Positions 34,324 through 42,562 of a DNA stretch of 64,000 nt are shown one piece after another. The DNA comes from Thermoactinomyces intermedius (GTDB lineage Bacteria > Bacillota > Bacilli > Thermoactinomycetales > Thermoactinomycetaceae), in assembly GCF_016055025.1 (NCBI RefSeq), contig NZ_JAECVW010000008.1. One strand, given 5' to 3'. The notes beneath the pieces are model-generated. The model made no database searches. It was not told the DNA's origin and worked only from the letters and a program-made list of their open reading frames with translations. The translations under genes were made by a program, and so were the position numbers. Each line of letters starts with the position of its first letter. Position 1 is the first letter of the stretch.

Positions 34324-34375
34324 TGGAATGGATGAAAAATTTGTTGTGATCATGGAATGCGAAGGAGGATGCCAG

Positions 34376-35116
34376 ATGAGATGGACAGTGCTTGGTTGCC
34401 ATTCTCCCTATCCGGCACCGGGGGGAGGGACGCCCGGTTATCTGTTGGAGGCGGAAGGGAAAAAAATTCTGATTGATTGCGGTAGCGGAACACTGGCCCG
34501 GCTGGCCGGACGGGTCGCCGTCGAAGCGTTGGATGCCGTTTTGTTGTCGCATTTGCATCACGACCATCTGGTTGACTTTTTTGTCTTGCAGTACGCGGTC
34601 ATGACAGCCCGAAAACAAGGGAAAAGGAAACACCCCCTTGCGGTCTGGTCACCGGAGAAACCGGCCGGTTGGTTTGAAAAGCTGCGTTACAAAACAGAGA
34701 TTGAGCGAAGCGGGATCCGGGAAGGGATGAAAATTCATTTGGGCGGTCGGCTGACCGTGCATTTTTTCCGCACTGATCATGCCGTTCCTTGTTTTGCCAT
34801 GCGGATCCATGACGGTCAACACACCATCTTGTACGGGGCAGACAGTGGCCCGGGGACAGATTGGGAAAAGATGGGAGAAAGCCCCGATCTGTTTGTTTGT
34901 GAAGCAAGCTTTTTACATAAAGATTTGCCGGATCAGCCAACAGGGCATCTTTCGGCCAGACAAGCCGGGCTCGCTGCCGCCCGGCTCAAGGCCAAGCGGT
35001 TGATCTTGACCCATTTGTATCCCGGGTATGATCCGGATCAGCTGAAAGAGGAAGCCATGGCGGTTTTTGACGGTGTTTGCCAGACCGCTTATTCCGGCAT
35101 GACGATCGATTTGTAG
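34376..35116 (+). CDS. Metallo-beta-lactamase-fold hydrolase (YhfI/RNase Z-like)
   Basis: A 246-residue MBL-fold hydrolase. The zinc motif HxHxDH is in LSHLHHDHLVD; further ligands are FRTDHAVPC, YGADSGPG and the final LTHLYPG. It groups with YhfI-like proteins related to RNase Z, but the long exosite arm of tRNase Z is absent. The substrate is unknown. The start ATG follows GAAGGAGG. Confidence 0.88.
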   Translation: MRWTVLGCHSPYPAPGGGTPGYLLEAEGKKILIDCGSGTLARLAGRVAVEALDAVLLSHLHHDHLVDFFVLQYAVMTARKQGKRKHPLAVWSPEKPAGWFEKLRYKTEIERSGIREGMKIHLGGRLTVHFFRTDHAVPCFAMRIHDGQHTILYGADSGPGTDWEKMGESPDLFVCEASFLHKDLPDQPTGHLSARQAGLAAARLKAKRLILTHLYPGYDPDQLKEEAMAVFDGVCQTAYSGMTIDL

Positions 35117-35196
35117 CTTTTGTTTGGGCGGTGCATCCATTATCATGGAGAGACAAGCACAGTTTTGAATCAACCGATGGAAAGAGGGGAGAGCGG

Positions 35197-35772
35197 TTGC
35201 AGAAACTGAAGGAGTATATTGTCAAAGAAGGATTGGTGTTGTCTGACGACATTTTAAAAGTGGATGCATTTTTGAATCATCAAATCGATCCTTTTTTGAT
35301 CCGGGAAATCGGGGAAGAGTTTGCCAGGCGTTTCCAAGATGCATCCGTCACCAAAATTTTAACCATCGAGTCGTCGGGCATTGCGCCGGCGGTCATGACC
35401 GGATTGGCATTGAACGTTCCCGTGGTTTTCGCCCGGAAGAAAAAGTCACTGACACTGAAGGATTCGTATTATGAAGCCAAAGTTTATTCATACACCAAAC
35501 AAGAGACGACTTCCGTGGTGGTGTCGAAAAAGTTCTTAACCCCGGAGGACCGGGTGTTGGTGATTGATGACTTTCTGGCCAATGGACAAGCGGCGGAAGG
35601 TTTGATTCAAGTGATCCGCATGGCAGGGGCCCGGTTGACCGGATTGGGGGCGGTGATTGAAAAATCTTTTCAGCCTGGCGGATCCAATCTTCGTAAGCAG
35701 GGAATCCGTGTGGAATCGCTGGTGAAAATCGTATCCTTGGCCGATGGGAAAGTTCATTTCGAAGAAAACTGA
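35197..35772 (+). CDS. xpt: Xanthine phosphoribosyltransferase
   Basis: A 191-residue purine salvage enzyme converting xanthine and PRPP to XMP. The PRPP loop VLVIDDFLANGQAAEGL and the N-terminal FLNHQIDPFLIREIGEEFA are typical of Xpt. TTG at 35197 follows GGGGAG. In B. subtilis xpt has a guanine riboswitch; none fits in the 80-base gap here, and I see no separate promoter. Confidence 0.94.
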   Translation: MQKLKEYIVKEGLVLSDDILKVDAFLNHQIDPFLIREIGEEFARRFQDASVTKILTIESSGIAPAVMTGLALNVPVVFARKKKSLTLKDSYYEAKVYSYTKQETTSVVVSKKFLTPEDRVLVIDDFLANGQAAEGLIQVIRMAGARLTGLGAVIEKSFQPGGSNLRKQGIRVESLVKIVSLADGKVHFEEN

Positions 35773-35776
35773 GGCG

Positions 35777-35818
35777 CAAGCCGGATTTCCTTTTCACAGA
35801 AGGGAGATCCGGCTTGAT
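35777..35818 (+). terminator. Terminator after xpt
   Basis: Arms CAAGCCGGAT and ATCCGGCTTG enclose a 20-base loop and are followed by a T-rich stretch. Confidence 0.8.
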
Positions 35819-35902
35819 TGTTTGTTTATTCAAATAAACAAGTTTGCAGCACAAACAATTTGCAAAAATTCACTTTCCCCGGCTGGGAAATTTGCAACAA
35901 CA

Positions 35903-35911
35903 TGTTATAAT
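35903..35911 (+). promoter_or_regulatory. Extended -10 promoter upstream of miaB
   Basis: TGT then a perfect TATAAT forms an extended -10 about 140 bases before miaB. TTTGCA occurs three times just upstream (35843-35898). Confidence 0.45.
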
Positions 35912-36051
35912 GGGGGAGAATCATCCGAGGATCTTTATTGAACACATGTCATTCATCGTGTATAATAAAAAAATTGCAGTATTCGTGTTCAGCCATCGAA
36001 ATCATGGATTCATTCATTATAGAAGCAATCTCACCAGAAAGGGTGAATGAA

Positions 36052-37533
36052 ATGGAACGAAAAGAGAAAGATTACAGCCAATATTTTGTTGCACCCGATC
36101 TGAAAGCCGCCAAAAGACGGGGGAAGTCGGGTGTGGAAGTGATTCAATTTGATCAGATCCCCGATAACATGCGTGGTGTCGGCGCGGGGAAGAAATATTT
36201 GATCCAAACTTACGGATGCCAAATGAATGTGCATGACAGCGAAACGATCGCCGGGATTCTGGAACAAATGGGCTATGAACGGACAGACCGGGAAGATCAA
36301 GCGGACATTATTTTGCTGAATACGTGTGCCATTCGCGAAAATGCGGAAGACAAAGTGTTTGGCGAACTGGGACGCCTCAAACACCTGAAGTTGGAAAACC
36401 CGGATTTGATCCTCGGGGTATGCGGTTGCATGTCCCAGGAAGAAGTGGTTGTCAACCGGATCTTAAAAAGTTATCAGCATGTGGATTTGATCTTTGGCAC
36501 ACACAATATCCACCGCTTGCCGGTCTTGTTGCAAAACGCCTTGTTCAGCAAGGAAATGGTCGTGGAAGTATGGTCCAAAGAGGGCGATGTGGTCGAAAAC
36601 ATGCCCAAGAAGCGTGAAGACGGACTGCGTGCCTGGGTCAACATTATGTACGGATGTGACAAATTCTGCACGTACTGTATTGTTCCTTATACACGGGGGA
36701 AAGAACGCAGCCGCCGTCCCGAAGACGTGTTGAATGAGATTCGCGAATTGGCGCGCAAAGGCTATCAGGAAGTGACTTTGCTCGGACAAAACGTGAATGC
36801 TTACGGAAAAGATTTCACTGATATCAATTACCGGTTTGGTGACTTGATGGATGATGTCCGCAAAATCGGCATTCCGCGTGTCCGGTTTACGACAAGCCAC
36901 CCTCGTGATTTTGATGACCATCTGATCGAGGTTCTGGCCAAGCGCGGAAATCTGGTCGAGCACATTCATCTGCCGGTTCAATCCGGAAGCTCGCAAATTT
37001 TGAAATTGATGGCACGCAAATATACCAGGGAGTCTTATCTCGAATTGGTCCGCAAAATCAAAAAAGCCATCCCCGATGTGGTGTTGACCACCGACATTAT
37101 CGTGGGCTTCCCCGGAGAAACGGAAGAACAATTTGAAGAAACGCTGTCCCTTGTCCGGGAAGTGGAGTTTGATTCGGCGTTTACGTTTATTTACTCTCCG
37201 CGTGAGGGAACACCGGCCGCCAAAATGAAAGATGACGTGCCGATGGAAGTGAAAAAAGAACGCTTGCAACGTTTGAACGATCTGCAAAACGAAATCAGCC
37301 GCCGGAAAAACGAAGCGCTCCGCGGCCAGGTGGTGGAAGTTCTGGTGGAAGGCACAAGTAAGAAAAATCCGGATGTTTTGTCGGGGCGGACCCGTACCAA
37401 CAAGCTGGTGAATTTCACGGGACCGAAACATCTGATCGGGAAATTTGCCCATGTCCGGATCGATGAACCGCAGACCTGGACGTTAAAAGGAGTTTGGGTG
37501 GAAGAGGAACCTCTGACGAAAGTGGGAGGATAA
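36052..37533 (+). CDS. miaB: tRNA-2-methylthio-N6-dimethylallyladenosine synthase MiaB
   Basis: A 493-residue radical-SAM methylthiotransferase that adds ms2 to i6A37 in tRNA. The N-terminal cluster Cys are in TYGCQMNVHDSE, LNTCAIRENAE and GVCGCM; the radical-SAM CxxxCxxC is in CDKFCTYCIVPY; a TRAM domain closes the protein. ATG at 36052 behind AAAGGGTG gives the family length; the frame is open further upstream. MiaA, which makes the substrate modification, is also in this window. Confidence 0.97.
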   Translation: MERKEKDYSQYFVAPDLKAAKRRGKSGVEVIQFDQIPDNMRGVGAGKKYLIQTYGCQMNVHDSETIAGILEQMGYERTDREDQADIILLNTCAIRENAEDKVFGELGRLKHLKLENPDLILGVCGCMSQEEVVVNRILKSYQHVDLIFGTHNIHRLPVLLQNALFSKEMVVEVWSKEGDVVENMPKKREDGLRAWVNIMYGCDKFCTYCIVPYTRGKERSRRPEDVLNEIRELARKGYQEVTLLGQNVNAYGKDFTDINYRFGDLMDDVRKIGIPRVRFTTSHPRDFDDHLIEVLAKRGNLVEHIHLPVQSGSSQILKLMARKYTRESYLELVRKIKKAIPDVVLTTDIIVGFPGETEEQFEETLSLVREVEFDSAFTFIYSPREGTPAAKMKDDVPMEVKKERLQRLNDLQNEISRRKNEALRGQVVEVLVEGTSKKNPDVLSGRTRTNKLVNFTGPKHLIGKFAHVRIDEPQTWTLKGVWVEEEPLTKVGG

Positions 37534-37534
37534 A

Positions 37535-37957
37535 ATGAACACCTCATTTGAAAACCATCCCGTGTTGGTGCAAGCCCGGCAGTTTGCGGACTTGATTTTA
37601 AAAAGCGAAGAAATCCAACGGTTTCGTGCCGCAGAAGCGCAGGTGAAAAAAAGCAAGACCGTCCAGAATTATATTGACACCATCAAGCGAAAGCAAAAAG
37701 AATTGGTCCATGCCAAGCATTATCAGAAAACCAAATATGCCCGCATCTTGGAAAAAGAACTGGAACAGTTGAATCAGGAGCTGGAAAACCTCCCCATCGT
37801 CCGGGAGTATCAGCAGACGCAAGTGGGAGTGAATGATCTTTTGCAAACCATCCAGCAAGTGATTGGCACCACCGTTTCCAAAAAAGTGTCCGTTGAAACC
37901 GGTGGTGAAATCCGGCAGGGATGTGGAAGCGGCGGGCCTTGTGGCTGTTCGCGGTAA
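37535..37957 (+). CDS. ymcA: YmcA (RicA), YlbF/YmcA family regulator
   Basis: A 140-residue helical protein that with YlbF and YaaT forms the RicAFT complex, which in B. subtilis affects competence, sporulation, biofilm and RNase Y-dependent RNA processing. The C-terminus carries a Cys-rich GCGSGGPCGC, which fits the Fe-S clusters reported for that complex. It starts two bases after miaB behind GGAGG. Confidence 0.92.
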   Translation: MNTSFENHPVLVQARQFADLILKSEEIQRFRAAEAQVKKSKTVQNYIDTIKRKQKELVHAKHYQKTKYARILEKELEQLNQELENLPIVREYQQTQVGVNDLLQTIQQVIGTTVSKKVSVETGGEIRQGCGSGGPCGCSR

Positions 37958-37967
37958 AAAAAATTTT

Positions 37968-37997
37968 CCCCCGGGATGATTTCCCGGGGGTTTTTTT
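37968..37997 (+). terminator. Terminator after ymcA
   Basis: The hairpin CCCCCGGG-atgattt-CCCGGGGG is followed by seven T's. Confidence 0.92.
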
Positions 37998-38018
37998 GCA
38001 CCCTAGACAGTTGCCCTG

Positions 38019-38026
38019 CATACACT
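38019..38026 (+). promoter_or_regulatory. Sigma-E-like -10 of cotE
   Basis: CATACACT matches the sigma-E -10 pattern CATACAnT and lies 32 bases before the cotE start. The -35 is weak. B. subtilis cotE has a sigma-E promoter. Confidence 0.5.
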
Positions 38027-38057
38027 TGTTATTGAATGATGCTTGGAGGAGGGAAGT

Positions 38058-38654
38058 ATGGTGTCATATCCAGATAGAGCCATGGAATACCGACAAATTA
38101 TCACCAAGGCTGTATGCGGAAAAGGACGCAGATTCTTACAGTCCACGCACACAGTGAAGCCGCCGGAAAATATCCATACGATTTTGGGGGCATGGGTGAT
38201 TAATCATCAGTACGAATGCACAAAAGTAGGGGAAGCCGTGGAAGTCAGCGGCAAGTACGATGTGAACATCTGGTATTCCACCAAAGGGAACACCAAAACC
38301 GATGTGATAAAAGAAACCGTTTATTACACCGAGCAAGTCCCGCTGAGCTATTATGACCGCAACACCCGTGATTCCACCGTTACCGTCAGCGCCACGGTGA
38401 CGCAGGCTCCCAACTGTGTGGAAGCATCCATCGCTTCGCACACGGATGGAATCGCTGACGGCATTGTCGTCCGGGTTGAAAAAGAATTTGCAGTTGAAAT
38501 GGTGGGACAAACGAAGATATGTGTACCGGTCTATCCGTTAGAATATGCAGAAACTGATGATAAAGATTTGGCGGGAAGCTATGAAGAACATGTGGATGAA
38601 GATTCTTTTGATGAACTGGATCCGGATTTGATCATCGATGACCTGGAAGATTAA
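38058..38654 (+). CDS. cotE: Outer spore coat morphogenetic protein CotE
   Basis: A 198-residue CotE, which in Bacillus directs outer coat assembly from the mother cell. The conserved core includes QIITKAVCGKGRRF, IHTILGAWVINH and VSGKYDVNIWYSTK. The C-terminus is strongly acidic (DEDSFDELDPDLIIDDLED), as in other CotE proteins. The start ATG lies behind GGAGGAGGG. The neighbours ymcA and mutS are those of Bacillus. Confidence 0.96.
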   Translation: MVSYPDRAMEYRQIITKAVCGKGRRFLQSTHTVKPPENIHTILGAWVINHQYECTKVGEAVEVSGKYDVNIWYSTKGNTKTDVIKETVYYTEQVPLSYYDRNTRDSTVTVSATVTQAPNCVEASIASHTDGIADGIVVRVEKEFAVEMVGQTKICVPVYPLEYAETDDKDLAGSYEEHVDEDSFDELDPDLIIDDLED

Positions 38655-38681
38655 TCAACGGATATTCCTGCTGATACCGGG

Positions 38682-38712
38682 AACTGCTGGCACCCAGTCA
38701 GCAGTTTATTTT
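38682..38712 (+). terminator. Terminator after cotE
   Basis: The hairpin AACTGCTG/CAGCAGTT with a 9-base loop is followed by TATTTTT. Confidence 0.8.
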
Positions 38713-38740
38713 TGTGTTTGGATCCGAAAAACAACATTTA

Positions 38741-38768
38741 ACCAATTGAGAAGCCAAGACATAACATA
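38741..38768 (+). promoter_or_regulatory. Sigma-K-like promoter of the amidoligase gene
   Basis: AC (38741-38742), a 17-base spacer and CATAACATA (38760-38768) match the sigma-K pattern AC-N16/17-CATAnnnTA. The site lies 52 bases before the gene. Confidence 0.5.
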
Positions 38769-38819
38769 GATCATAATGCTCTTGACAGAAAAAGGGGATG
38801 CACAGAAAGGGGAAAGGTT

Positions 38820-40211
38820 ATGGGAGCCGTCACCCTTCCATATATGGATGTGAACAATCAGCAATCCATCAGAAATCTTTTGATTGAACAACAAGGAAGA
38901 CTTGCCTCAACCATTCATCTGGAAAAGAGCGGATCGGTGGCCGTGTCTGAGCCGGTTTTGATATTAAATGATGAAAGATATGTCCAAAGGACAAAAAATC
39001 CTTCGACTTGCCACCGGATCTTGCGGATGCACGGAATTCCCGTGCATTCCCATCATCAGCCGGTCTTGCGGGAGTACATGGTCGCCGTTTTCCAAACCAA
39101 CGTGCTGGCGGTTTATTGTTCCAATCAACAAGGGGCCTGGTTGGCGGAGCCGAAGAGGAAACGGAAAAACAGTTTCCGGCGGGTCTCTTTGCAGGATCCG
39201 TCGCGGGAAGTGAGGAAAATCAAAGAATGGGCCGTCCGGGCTTTGTATGCGTTGGGGTTGGATTACGGACTGGTGCGCCTGGCCGTGGGGCCCAACCGGA
39301 AATATTTTGTCCGGCAGGTGGTTTGTGATCCCGAGTTAAACAAAGAATTGAAACAAAGCTTTGTGAAAGCCGTACAAGAATATGTGAAAGAGTGTGTAAA
39401 TCTTCCGGCCATATCCTGGAACCAGGTGGTGCTGGGAGCCGATCCGGAGTTTATCATGGAAGGAAGGTCCGGGGGATTATTGATTGCATCCCGGTATTTC
39501 CCGGTGAAAGGGAGGGTGGGGTGCGATGCGATCTGGATGAACCAAAACCGTTCCTTAAAGCCGCTGGTGGAGATCCGGCCGGAGCCGACTTCAGATCCGC
39601 GCGCACTGGCTATCAACATTTTTAAAGGGCTGTTGTACGCAGCCAAAAAAACAGGACGCGCACCGGCAAAATGGCTGGCCGGCGCATTGCCGCACCATGC
39701 TTTCCCGTTGGGAGGGCATATCCACTTCAGTGGTGTTCAACCAAACTTTAAATTGTTGCGGGCTTTGGACAACTATTTGGCGTTATTGTTGGCGATCGTG
39801 GAAGATCCGCAGGGGATCGGGCGCCGCCCCAAGTACGGGTTTTTGGGGGATTTCCGGTATCAGGACCACGGCGGGTTTGAATACCGGACGTTACCCAGTT
39901 GGCTGATTTCCCCCACCCTGACCAAAGGGGTTTTTGTCGTGGCGAAGTTGATTGCCATCCACTACCGGTATTTGAATTATTATCCGCTGGACGAGGAAGA
40001 AGTCCAAGAAGCGTATTATCAGGGGGATAAAGAGGTGCTGGCCGAGTGGTTGCCCGTGTTGTGGAGCGAATTGAAGAAATGCCCTTATTACGTACGTAAT
40101 AAGGAATATCTGGATAAATTCTACAGATACCTGACTTCGGGATCCACCTGGAACGAATCGCAAGATATCCGAAAAGTGTGGAAATTGCCGCCCTACCACA
40201 AGAAAAAATAA
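38820..40211 (+). CDS. COOH-NH2 ligase-like (amidoligase) protein, probable spore-associated
   Basis: A 463-residue protein whose C-terminal ~280 residues resemble the phage-type COOH-NH2 ligases of the glutamine-synthetase/GCS fold. Marks are VVLGADPEFIM, VGCDAIW, PLVEIRPEPTSDP, GGHIHFSG and HGGFEYRTLPSWL, with conserved Glu, Asp, His and Arg of an ATP/metal site. Such enzymes form amide bonds between a carboxylate and an amine. The N-terminal ~190 residues are unassigned. The sigma-K-like promoter and the position after cotE suggest late mother-cell expression, perhaps crosslinking or modifying coat proteins; this is inference. Confidence 0.75.
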   Translation: MGAVTLPYMDVNNQQSIRNLLIEQQGRLASTIHLEKSGSVAVSEPVLILNDERYVQRTKNPSTCHRILRMHGIPVHSHHQPVLREYMVAVFQTNVLAVYCSNQQGAWLAEPKRKRKNSFRRVSLQDPSREVRKIKEWAVRALYALGLDYGLVRLAVGPNRKYFVRQVVCDPELNKELKQSFVKAVQEYVKECVNLPAISWNQVVLGADPEFIMEGRSGGLLIASRYFPVKGRVGCDAIWMNQNRSLKPLVEIRPEPTSDPRALAINIFKGLLYAAKKTGRAPAKWLAGALPHHAFPLGGHIHFSGVQPNFKLLRALDNYLALLLAIVEDPQGIGRRPKYGFLGDFRYQDHGGFEYRTLPSWLISPTLTKGVFVVAKLIAIHYRYLNYYPLDEEEVQEAYYQGDKEVLAEWLPVLWSELKKCPYYVRNKEYLDKFYRYLTSGSTWNESQDIRKVWKLPPYHKKK

Positions 40212-40239
40212 TGGAAAAGTGGGACGGTGCCCTGATTCA

Positions 40240-40248
40240 TGTTAAAAT
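40240..40248 (+). promoter_or_regulatory. Extended -10 promoter of mutS
   Basis: TGT then TAAAAT forms an extended -10 about 38 bases before the mutS start codon. Confidence 0.45.
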
Positions 40249-40285
40249 ATTGCAGTGAAAAATATTGTAACGGAGGCAGAGAACT

Positions 40286-40387
40286 TTGGCAAAATATACT
40301 CCGATGATTCAGCAATACTTGTCGATCAAGGCACAATATCCGGATGCCTTCTTATTTTTTCGTTTAGGCGATTTTTACGAGATGTTT
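40286..40387 (+). CDS. mutS: DNA mismatch repair protein MutS, exon 1 (34 codons)
   Basis: TTG at 40286, nine bases after GGAGG, opens a frame of 34 codons that ends GDFYEMF, the mismatch-recognition Phe-x-Glu segment of MutS. The next codons are intron sequence (GTG CGC CCA TAA), so unspliced mRNA would give only a 37-residue peptide. Removing 40388-42562 joins TTT to TTC and continues FEDAEKAAEELE, as in other MutS proteins. The spliced protein is 875 residues, the normal length. Confidence 0.95.
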
Positions 40388-40955
40388 GTGCGCCCATAAG
40401 GACTTATAGGGAATCTGCCCTTGGCAAGGCAGTGGGTGAGGGACGCGGCAAACACCCATCATCGACCAACTGACCCGGAGGGGAAACCTGAAGGGGAGTG
40501 TAGCATGTTGGTAAAGTCACGAGTCACGAAGCTGCCATCGTGCGACTGAGTGGCGAGATGAAAAGTTGTGAATGAGGATGAAAGCTGGATTGCTTGAATG
40601 ACAGCCCGAGCCGGTTGATCGTAGCCCATGGCGGAAGGCAGCTGTATACGCCATGCAGCCGTGATGATTCGCAGAAAGACATGGCGGTCATCGGTGCGTC
40701 CTGCGGCTGGGCAGCCTCTGTCAGAGGAAAAGGGCGAACGTCACATCCGACATCACAACGTGCCTGTCTCTATAAGTCTAAATGGGGATCACCTGAGTCG
40801 GAATGCCTGCCTGTCGGGCTATGGCCATCAGGGCCTGAATATCCGATATGGTGACGGAGCCCCCGTAGTAGTCTGAGCCGGGGAAAGCCCGGTACACGGC
40901 GAAGGGGGGCAGCTTGCTCGGGTTTTATACGACAAAGGAAGAAGCGTGAGGCTTT

Positions 40956-42458
40956 ATGAGAAATCCTGAGTACGTATTAAACAGTCTGGCCGCAAAGTCC
41001 GGCGATTCAACCTATTTGTTCCAAAGGATTTACCGGAATTTGTACAACCCGCGGTTTTATCAAAAGGCATACCAGGAACTGATCCGCCGGTTCCCTCAGG
41101 CAAGACACCGGAAACTCCTTCCCGGACAGCTGGAAGCCTTGATAAAGGAATTGAAAAACGAAACCTATCAGCCGGCACCCTTTCCCGGCGCCGGGAAGAC
41201 GGAACCGCTCCGGGATTGCCTGGTGGCATGGATTGTCCGCATGCTACTCGAGGCGATCTACGAGGGTTCTTTTTCGGACTTGTCCCATGGTTACCGTTCT
41301 CACCGAAGCTGCCATACCGCTTTGTTGCAAGTAAAGAAAAATTTTTCCGGTGTCAAATGGTTGCTGCACGGAAGCCTGCATTCTTTTTTTCCTTCCATTT
41401 CCTTTGAAGTGCTGCGTTCCCTTCTCAGAAAAAGGATTGAGGATGAAAAGTTCATCCGGCTCATCAACAAGTTTTTGCGGGCAGGATGGTTTGAGGATTG
41501 GCAATTTCACCGCACCTTCAGCGGGGTTCCCGTGGGCGGATGGATCAGCCCGGTTTTGGTCAATATTTATTTCCATGCGTTGGACCGTCACGTGGAAACG
41601 CTGATCCGTGAGTTTTCCAAAGGAAAGAAGCGCAGGGTGAATCCGGCTTACGAGAAGCTTCTTGCCCGAATCAAACAGGTGGAACAAAGAAGAAGGGATG
41701 CAGAAAACGAAGCGGAAAAAGAGGATTTGAAACGGCTGCAACAACAATGGACAAAGCAGTTGAAACAAATTCCCCGGGAAGATCCGTGGGATCCGGCTTA
41801 TAAACGGCTCGTGTATACGCGTTATGCCGGGGAGATCTTATTGGGGGTGACCGGTTCCAAGAAGGAATCCTCCGCCATCGGGAATGAGATTGTCCGGTTT
41901 TTGCAACAGGAATTGAACCTTCCTTTTTCCCGCGAAGCACTCGATTTAAAACATGCCAAAAAACATGTGCGGTTTCTCGGATACGACATCACCGTCAAAG
42001 AGCAGTGCAAACTGCTTCTTCCCAAAGAGGTCCGGATCAAAAGGCTGTATCAATTCGGGGCGGTGAAAGAACAAAACGGCAAGCTGAAGCCGGTACATAA
42101 GAAGGAACTGGTTCATCTTTCCGATGCAAAGATCCTGCACGTTTATAACCGGGAGATCCGGCGCATGTACCGTTATTACCAATTGGCGGAGAATGTCAGC
42201 ACTTTGTCGCGGTATGCCCATTTGCTGAAATTCAGCATGTATAAAACGTTGGCCATGAAATACAGGTGCTCCGTGCACCAACTTTTGAAGAAGTACATGC
42301 ATGCGGGGGTCTTTCGGGTACCGGTTGAAACCGGAGACGGGGAAAAAGCGTTTGCCACCTTCCATGACGAAGGGTTTCAATGCAAGGACGATCCCATCTG
42401 CCATGGCGATGTCGACCGGATGGACGGATCCGAACCGCCGGACCAAGGCCGGATTTGA
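40956..42458 (+). CDS. Group II intron maturase, reverse-transcriptase dead, no endonuclease domain
   Basis: A 500-residue protein that aligns with LtrA-type intron proteins through most of its length (SDLSHGYRSHRSCHTALLQV, INKFLRAGWFEDWQFHRTFSG). The catalytic residues of reverse transcriptase are gone: motif A GDIKGxFD reads GSLHSFFP, YADD reads YAGE, and PQGG reads PVGG; the RPLGIPT block is lost. The maturase (X) domain at about 375-435 looks intact (KILHVYNREIRRMYRYYQLA). The C-terminus stops after a short DNA-binding-like part, without the HNH endonuclease. The frame has no stop or frameshift. It can be expected to help splicing but not to copy or move the intron. Confidence 0.93.
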   Translation: MRNPEYVLNSLAAKSGDSTYLFQRIYRNLYNPRFYQKAYQELIRRFPQARHRKLLPGQLEALIKELKNETYQPAPFPGAGKTEPLRDCLVAWIVRMLLEAIYEGSFSDLSHGYRSHRSCHTALLQVKKNFSGVKWLLHGSLHSFFPSISFEVLRSLLRKRIEDEKFIRLINKFLRAGWFEDWQFHRTFSGVPVGGWISPVLVNIYFHALDRHVETLIREFSKGKKRRVNPAYEKLLARIKQVEQRRRDAENEAEKEDLKRLQQQWTKQLKQIPREDPWDPAYKRLVYTRYAGEILLGVTGSKKESSAIGNEIVRFLQQELNLPFSREALDLKHAKKHVRFLGYDITVKEQCKLLLPKEVRIKRLYQFGAVKEQNGKLKPVHKKELVHLSDAKILHVYNREIRRMYRYYQLAENVSTLSRYAHLLKFSMYKTLAMKYRCSVHQLLKKYMHAGVFRVPVETGDGEKAFATFHDEGFQCKDDPICHGDVDRMDGSEPPDQGRI

Positions 42459-42467
42459 GCAAGCGGA

Positions 42468-42562
42468 GAGCCGTATACGCCGAGAGGTGTACGTACGGTT
42501 CGGAGAGGGGTTCAGAGAAACCTGCCGTCAGAAGGCGGCAAGGCGCTTTGTTCCTACTCTAC
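42468..42562 (+). ncRNA. Intron domains V and VI
   Basis: Domain V (42468-42501, 34 bases) starts GAGCCGTA and ends TACGGTTC, the standard catalytic hairpin. Domain VI follows, with stem parts AGAG/CTCT near the base and a bulged A at 42556, seven bases from the 3' end, the expected branch point. Confidence 0.9.

Larger units (their letters stand above)
40388..42562 (+). mobile_element. Group II intron inserted in mutS
   Basis: A 2175-base group II intron. It begins GTGCG and ends TCTAC, fitting the GUGYG...AY rule. EBS1 (AGACAT, 40677-40682) pairs with the last six exon bases ATGTTT (one G-U), and EBS2 (TCGTAG, 40619-40624) pairs with TTACGA at -13 to -8. The base before EBS1 (A) can pair with the first base of exon 2 (T), as in IIA introns. 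Domain V is 42468-42501. The open reading frame lies in domain IV. The maturase is LtrA-like, which suggests class IIA. Both exon and intron boundaries are supported independently by MutS protein continuity. Confidence 0.95.

Noticed and set aside
35117..35196. Possible guanine riboswitch before xpt.
   Set aside because: The gap is about 80 bases and lacks the conserved purine aptamer loops and any terminator.
40255..40473. A 72-codon frame covering the mutS start and the beginning of the intron.
   Set aside because: It is in another frame than MutS, and its second half reads structured intron RNA.
42380..42562. In-frame 5' extension of the long mutS frame.
   Set aside because: It reads intron domains IV-VI. 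MutS homology begins exactly at the intron end (42563).
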